In this document: positions 61,289 to 64,000 of the stretch, one piece after another
Position numbering within the stretch: position 1 is the first letter of the stretch
Layout of the letters: each line of letters begins with the position of its first letter
Assembly: GCA_013289685.1 (NCBI GenBank)
Contig: JABCZL010000014.1
Coordinates: forward strand, 90,080 to 154,079
Length of the DNA: 64,000 nucleotides
DNA from: Acidobacteriota bacterium
GTDB taxonomy: Bacteria; Acidobacteriota; Terriglobia; Terriglobales; Acidobacteriaceae
Direction: 5' to 3'
Translations under genes and position numbers: made by a program
The notes under the pieces: generated by a model
What the model saw: the letters and a program-made list of their open reading frames with translations, nothing else
Database searches by the model: none
Told to the model about the DNA's origin: nothing

Positions 61289-61579
61289 ATGAATCACATG
61301 TCAGCAGTAGTCCAGCAGTTACGAAGAGAGCGTCAGCACGCACACAAGCAGCTCCAGCGAATAGACGAGGCACTCGCGGCGCTGGGCAGCAGCTCCAACG
61401 GCGCACCACGCACGATGTCCGCAGCCGGTCGTCGCAGGATCAGCCTGGCGCAAAAAGCTCGATGGGCGAAGGCGAAGGGCCACGCGCCGAAGCCGAAGAG
61501 AACGATCTCAGCGGCGGGGCGCCGGAGAATTGCGGCGGCGCAGAGAGCGCGGTGGGCGAGGGTAAAGAGCGCAGCTTAA
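61289..61579 (+). CDS. Small basic protein with two copies of an AGRRRI-QKARWAK motif
   Basis: A 96-residue protein. Residues 5-35 are a helical coiled segment (VVQQLRRERQHAHKQLQRID, EALAAL). Two near-identical motifs follow: MSAAGRRRISLAQKARWAKA and ISAAGRRRIAAAQRARWARV, joined by a basic linker (KGHAPKPKRT). The high Arg/Lys content suggests nucleic-acid binding, possibly as a chromatin-type protein. Similar motifs are widespread in Acidobacteria, but no function is known to me. Confidence 0.65.
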   Translation: MNHMSAVVQQLRRERQHAHKQLQRIDEALAALGSSSNGAPRTMSAAGRRRISLAQKARWAKAKGHAPKPKRTISAAGRRRIAAAQRARWARVKSAA

Positions 61580-61676
61580 AAGGAGCCGGGGGCGGTGACC
61601 CGAAGCCGATAGGAAGTGCTGGCGGAGGGTTTACACCTCTCTCCCAACGCCCCCAGATTCTTTCAGACGAGAAACA

Positions 61677-62339
61677 TTACTCGTGGAGCACGATGTCGAG
61701 TAGCGAACTGTGAACTTCCAAACCCGATTTACCGTTATAGTCAATAAAACCTAGTTGTCTAAATCGGTTCATAAAGAAGTTAATTCGCCCTCGGGTCGTA
61801 CCGACCATTTCCGCCAACGTTTCTTGGCTTATCTTCGGAATTACGATCTCCGATCTCCCTTCCTTTCCAAAGCGGGCCAGCAACAAGAGGGTCCGAGCTA
61901 ACCGCTTCTCAGCAGAATTGAAAAGCTGGTCGACCAAGTCTGCCTGAGTCTGGTTGTGACGACCAACGAGGTACGCGACAAATAGGTCGGAAAACTCGTG
62001 CTGCTGGTGAAGTACTCTCAGCATCGCGTCCTTTTCGATTCTTAAGGCAAAACAATCTGTGATCGCGGTCGCAGACACAGTTCGCAGAGGCTGGTCAGCG
62101 GCAATACAACCCTCACCCATGAAGTCCCCCTCTCCCAGTAAGGCGATGGTCGCCTCTCTGCCATGCACAGATAGGACCGTGAGTTTTGCTCGACCTGCTT
62201 GAATATAGAAAACGGCATCGCTAGGGCTTCCTTGCTCGAAGATCACTTTATTCTTTAGATATTGCAGGATCGTTCTTCCCAGTCCGGTTTCGCTAAGGAA
62301 TGCCCTAGGATCAAATGTCCGTGCTTTGATAGACGACAT
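61677..62339 (-). CDS. Crp/Fnr-family transcription regulator, copy 2
   Basis: A 220-residue protein from the ATG at 62339; an open frame to 62465 is not needed. It matches the protein at 30061-30717 over its full length with few changes (for example IKART for AKPRT, EQGSPSDAVFYIQAGRA for SQGSPSDAVFYIQRGRA) and has a two-residue insertion near the end (NGKSGLE for NGGLE). The cyclic-nucleotide-type barrel and the HTH (ISQETLAEMVGTTRGRINFF) are intact. The upstream 110 bp are also shared. Effector unknown; no cysteine cluster. Confidence 0.9.
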   Translation of the reverse strand: MSSIKARTFDPRAFLSETGLGRTILQYLKNKVIFEQGSPSDAVFYIQAGRAKLTVLSVHGREATIALLGEGDFMGEGCIAADQPLRTVSATAITDCFALRIEKDAMLRVLHQQHEFSDLFVAYLVGRHNQTQADLVDQLFNSAEKRLARTLLLLARFGKEGRSEIVIPKISQETLAEMVGTTRGRINFFMNRFRQLGFIDYNGKSGLEVHSSLLDIVLHE

Positions 62340-62603
62340 ACAACGCTCCGCACCGGAAAATCCCGATGTGAAGATCGTGCGCCGGACAGCTACGAAAAAC
62401 AATATCAAATAGTGTTTGTTACGAAATCCGAACACGCAGCCCGACCTTGTGCCGCAACTGGGCACCGCTCTGGCGCCCTGGTTTCCGGAGTGCCCGTCTT
62501 ACTTCTGGCAGGTGTCGCTCACCATGGTCAAATCCGTGACCGTCATTGTGGCCGTGCCCAGAGTTGCAGCCATTAAGGGAAGCGAGCGCACCGTCTAAGG
62601 CTG

Positions 62604-63041
62604 CTAAGCGTCCATCGGCGGCCGGGGCGCGTGGATGAGATCCTGACCCAGCAACCCAACACTGACAAACTGCCTGCCCTCACGCACCGCTTCGACCGCA
62701 GCCAATAGATCGCTTGTAGCTCTCGTCTTCAAAACGTAGCCCGCCGCGCCTGTGCTGAGAGCTTCTCGCACGGCTTCGGCTGAAGATACCTGGCTCACGA
62801 AGAGTATTGCGCAGTCGGGGCACAGCTTGCGGATTCGCCGGGCGGCTTCGATGCCATTCAGGGTCGGAAGCCCGAGGTCGAGCATAACCAAGTCGGGTCG
62901 CAGGGCCTCGGCTTTGCGAACGGCTTCTAATCCGTCTGACGCCTCACCGACGATCTGGAAGTCCGGTTTCTTCCCCAACGTCGAACATATGAATCGCTGG
63001 AACTGTTCGAAGTCCTCGACCACGAGAACGCGTGTAGCCAT
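62604..63041 (-). CDS. Single-domain NarL-type receiver without HTH
   Basis: A 145-residue protein; GGAAGGTGG lies upstream of the ATG. It has a full receiver with the NarL-type style: RVLVVEDFEQFQRFICSTLG, DLVMLDLGLPTLNGIEAARR with the acceptor, ILFVSQVSSAEAVREALSTG and the lysine in GYVLKTRAT. It ends 20 residues later (VGLLGQDLIHAPRPP) without a LuxR HTH. It may pass phosphate or bind partners. The next gene upstream is a broken receiver gene in the same direction, 18 bp away. Confidence 0.88.
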   Translation of the reverse strand: MATRVLVVEDFEQFQRFICSTLGKKPDFQIVGEASDGLEAVRKAEALRPDLVMLDLGLPTLNGIEAARRIRKLCPDCAILFVSQVSSAEAVREALSTGAAGYVLKTRATSDLLAAVEAVREGRQFVSVGLLGQDLIHAPRPPMDA

Positions 63042-63059
63042 GCGCTAGACCACCTTCCG

Positions 63060-63499
63060 CTAAGCGTGCTGGCTCCGCTCGCGGCCACGGTTTGCAGGCT
63101 GGAGCTTGTGAACGATGCGCTGAGCCAGTTCATCGACCTCGTAGGGTTTCATTATGACTTCATCTATCTGCAGCGCACCGGCGAGTTTGGCGTCCACCAT
63201 AGAGCCGCTGGCCAATAAAATCATTGCCTCAGGTTGAGTTTGGCGCATGACATTTACGAGCGCGTAACCATCTCCATCCCCAGGCAGGTGAAGGTCGGTC
63301 AGAAGGTCAGAAGAACATCAAAGTGTTGGGCAGTAATCTGATATGTAGCTTCTGTGACACTCGCTGCTGAGACGACCTCGAAATGCTTTCTCAGCAACAC
63401 CTGGGTCACTTCCATGACGAACGCGTCGTCTTCGACCAAGAGAATCTTCGGACGCTTGGTGAACGGCGGAGAACTACTCGCTGGCGTGACATAGTCCAT
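63060..63499 (-). pseudogene. Receiver gene interrupted by an 8-bp tandem duplication
   Basis: The first part (from the ATG at 63499) encodes KILLVEDDAFVMEVTQVLLR and HFDVLLT, then stops early. The second part, in another frame, encodes MRQTQPEAMILLASGSMVDA and DEVIMKPYEVDELAQRIVHK. At the break the plus-strand GGTCAGAA is present twice in direct succession (63297-63304 and 63305-63312). Removing one copy restores an open frame of 143 residues reading VLLTDLHLPGDGDGYAL across the join, which contains the phospho-acceptor. So the lesion is a slipped 8-bp duplication, and the gene is otherwise intact. Confidence 0.85.
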
Positions 63500-63866
63500 G
63501 TGCGTGATACCTTCCGCACAGATGCTCGGCCTACGTCTGTGCCCAAGTTGTAGAGGCTTTACGAGAGTATCGGCGAGGCGCGGCCGCCCGTCTCTGGCAC
63601 GTTGGTTTTACCGCCGCTGCACGTTGGTGCCAGCACGGCACGAACTCCCGCTGCGGATTAGTGGATGTGTTCGTAGTCGTGGCGACTCCGCGCAGATCAA
63701 GGCGCAGTAGCATAGAAATGCGGGGCGATCTGCCGATGTGTCGGCACTCCTGCCGAAATGTCGGCGACGGCTCTGTTCAATCTGGATGTGAGCAATGTTA
63801 CGATCCTATGTTGCCCACGCTAGGGCGCACGGCCATCGGAGTGCAGCATCCGCATCCTCTAACCTA
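63500..63866. other. Intergenic region between divergent genes
   Basis: About 370 bp holding the tandem palindrome at 63731-63766 and no supported gene. Confidence 0.5.
63731..63766 (+). promoter_or_regulatory. Tandem palindromic operator, locus 3
   Basis: TGCCGATGTGTCGGCA (63731-63746) and TGCCGAAATGTCGGCG (63751-63766) are separated by four bases, exactly as at locus 1. The pair ends 100 bp before the ATG of the small zinc-ribbon-like gene at 63867. Confidence 0.65.
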
Positions 63867-64000
63867 ATGTCAACTCTGACGGACACAACCTTAGTGATCT
63901 GCTGCCCATACTCTCTGGTCGAGCGCAGGCCCATGATCGCTTATAAGGATGGTCGGTTCGTCTGCCGGGACTGCGCCCATACGGAGCAGCCTGGAGTTGC
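63867..64000 (+). CDS. Zinc-ribbon-like small protein, cut by the window end
   Basis: The first 44 residues are visible: MSTLTDTTLVICCPYSLVER then YKDGRFVCRDCAHTEQPG. The CxxC knuckle and following His resemble the protein at 58816-59028. A tandem palindrome lies 100 bp upstream. The 3' end is outside the window. Confidence 0.5.
   Translation, partial: MSTLTDTTLVICCPYSLVERRPMIAYKDGRFVCRDCAHTEQPGV

Noticed and set aside
63826..63846. GG-N10-GC spacing before the last gene as a sigma-54 promoter
   Set aside because: Only the invariant dinucleotides fit; the rest of both boxes deviates from the consensus, so it is not listed as a promoter.
1..64000. CRISPR arrays, complete tRNA or rRNA genes, prophage structural genes
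   Set aside because: Looked for by eye on both strands; no regular repeat-spacer pattern, full cloverleaf or phage gene set was found.

Overview
The window looks like a chromosomal segment of an Acidobacteriota bacterium, most likely Terriglobia/Koribacter-like. I infer this from gene families, not from a marker gene: a winged-helix/TPR regulator without a receiver, GloVer-repeat and SBBP/choice-of-anchor-D secreted proteins, a DUF5818-type remnant, a eukaryotic-like Ser/Thr kinase fragment and a lone VPEGG sorting-signal protein. No rRNA gene, complete tRNA gene or CRISPR array was seen.

Layout. About 0.6-1 kb holds a small sorting-signal surface protein. From 1.4 to 5.7 kb lies a probable catabolic cluster: MFS transporter, old-yellow-enzyme reductase, DapA-family aldolase/dehydratase and a frameshifted LarA/DUF2088 remnant. 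ParB-like and HugZ-like genes (5.9-7.7 kb) and a cell-wall block follow (peptidoglycan-binding protein, M23 peptidase, L,D-transpeptidase; 8.9-11 kb). Then come an orphan BrnA-like antitoxin, a GloVer-repeat secreted protein and a wHTH-TPR regulator. From 16.5 to 20.4 kb there is a succinate dehydrogenase/fumarate reductase operon (membrane, flavoprotein and Fe-S subunits plus one unknown protein).

Immediately downstream, 20.4-22.2 kb is a scar region: a 149-bp MITE-like element, a truncated kinase joined to a truncated DinB gene, and the 3' end of a tRNA-Asn gene. From about 22 kb to the end the window is dominated by signal transduction. There are pseudo-receiver-PilZ proteins, two GGDEF/EAL proteins, a response-regulator diguanylate cyclase, two hybrid histidine kinases, an NtrC-type regulator, LuxR-type regulators, many stand-alone or broken receivers, RsbRD-like domains and two nearly identical Crp/Fnr genes 31 kb apart. 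A 1230-residue SBBP-repeat protein (32.9-36.6 kb) and a SulP transporter (55.3-57 kb) sit among them.

Two things stand out as possibly undescribed. The first is a small operon (53.6-54.8 kb) encoding two DHp-like (histidine-kinase dimerisation) proteins without ATPase domains and a regulator made of two tandem LuxR-type HTH domains without a receiver. The second is a palindrome (TGCCGA-N4-TCGGCA), found in tandem or near-tandem pairs at three intergenic loci (52.8, 55.1 and 63.7 kb), two of them about 100-120 bp before start codons. The right half also carries many broken genes (receivers, pilT, DUF5818, PilZ, a transposase end), so it looks like a plastic accessory region where signalling genes are duplicated and lost.
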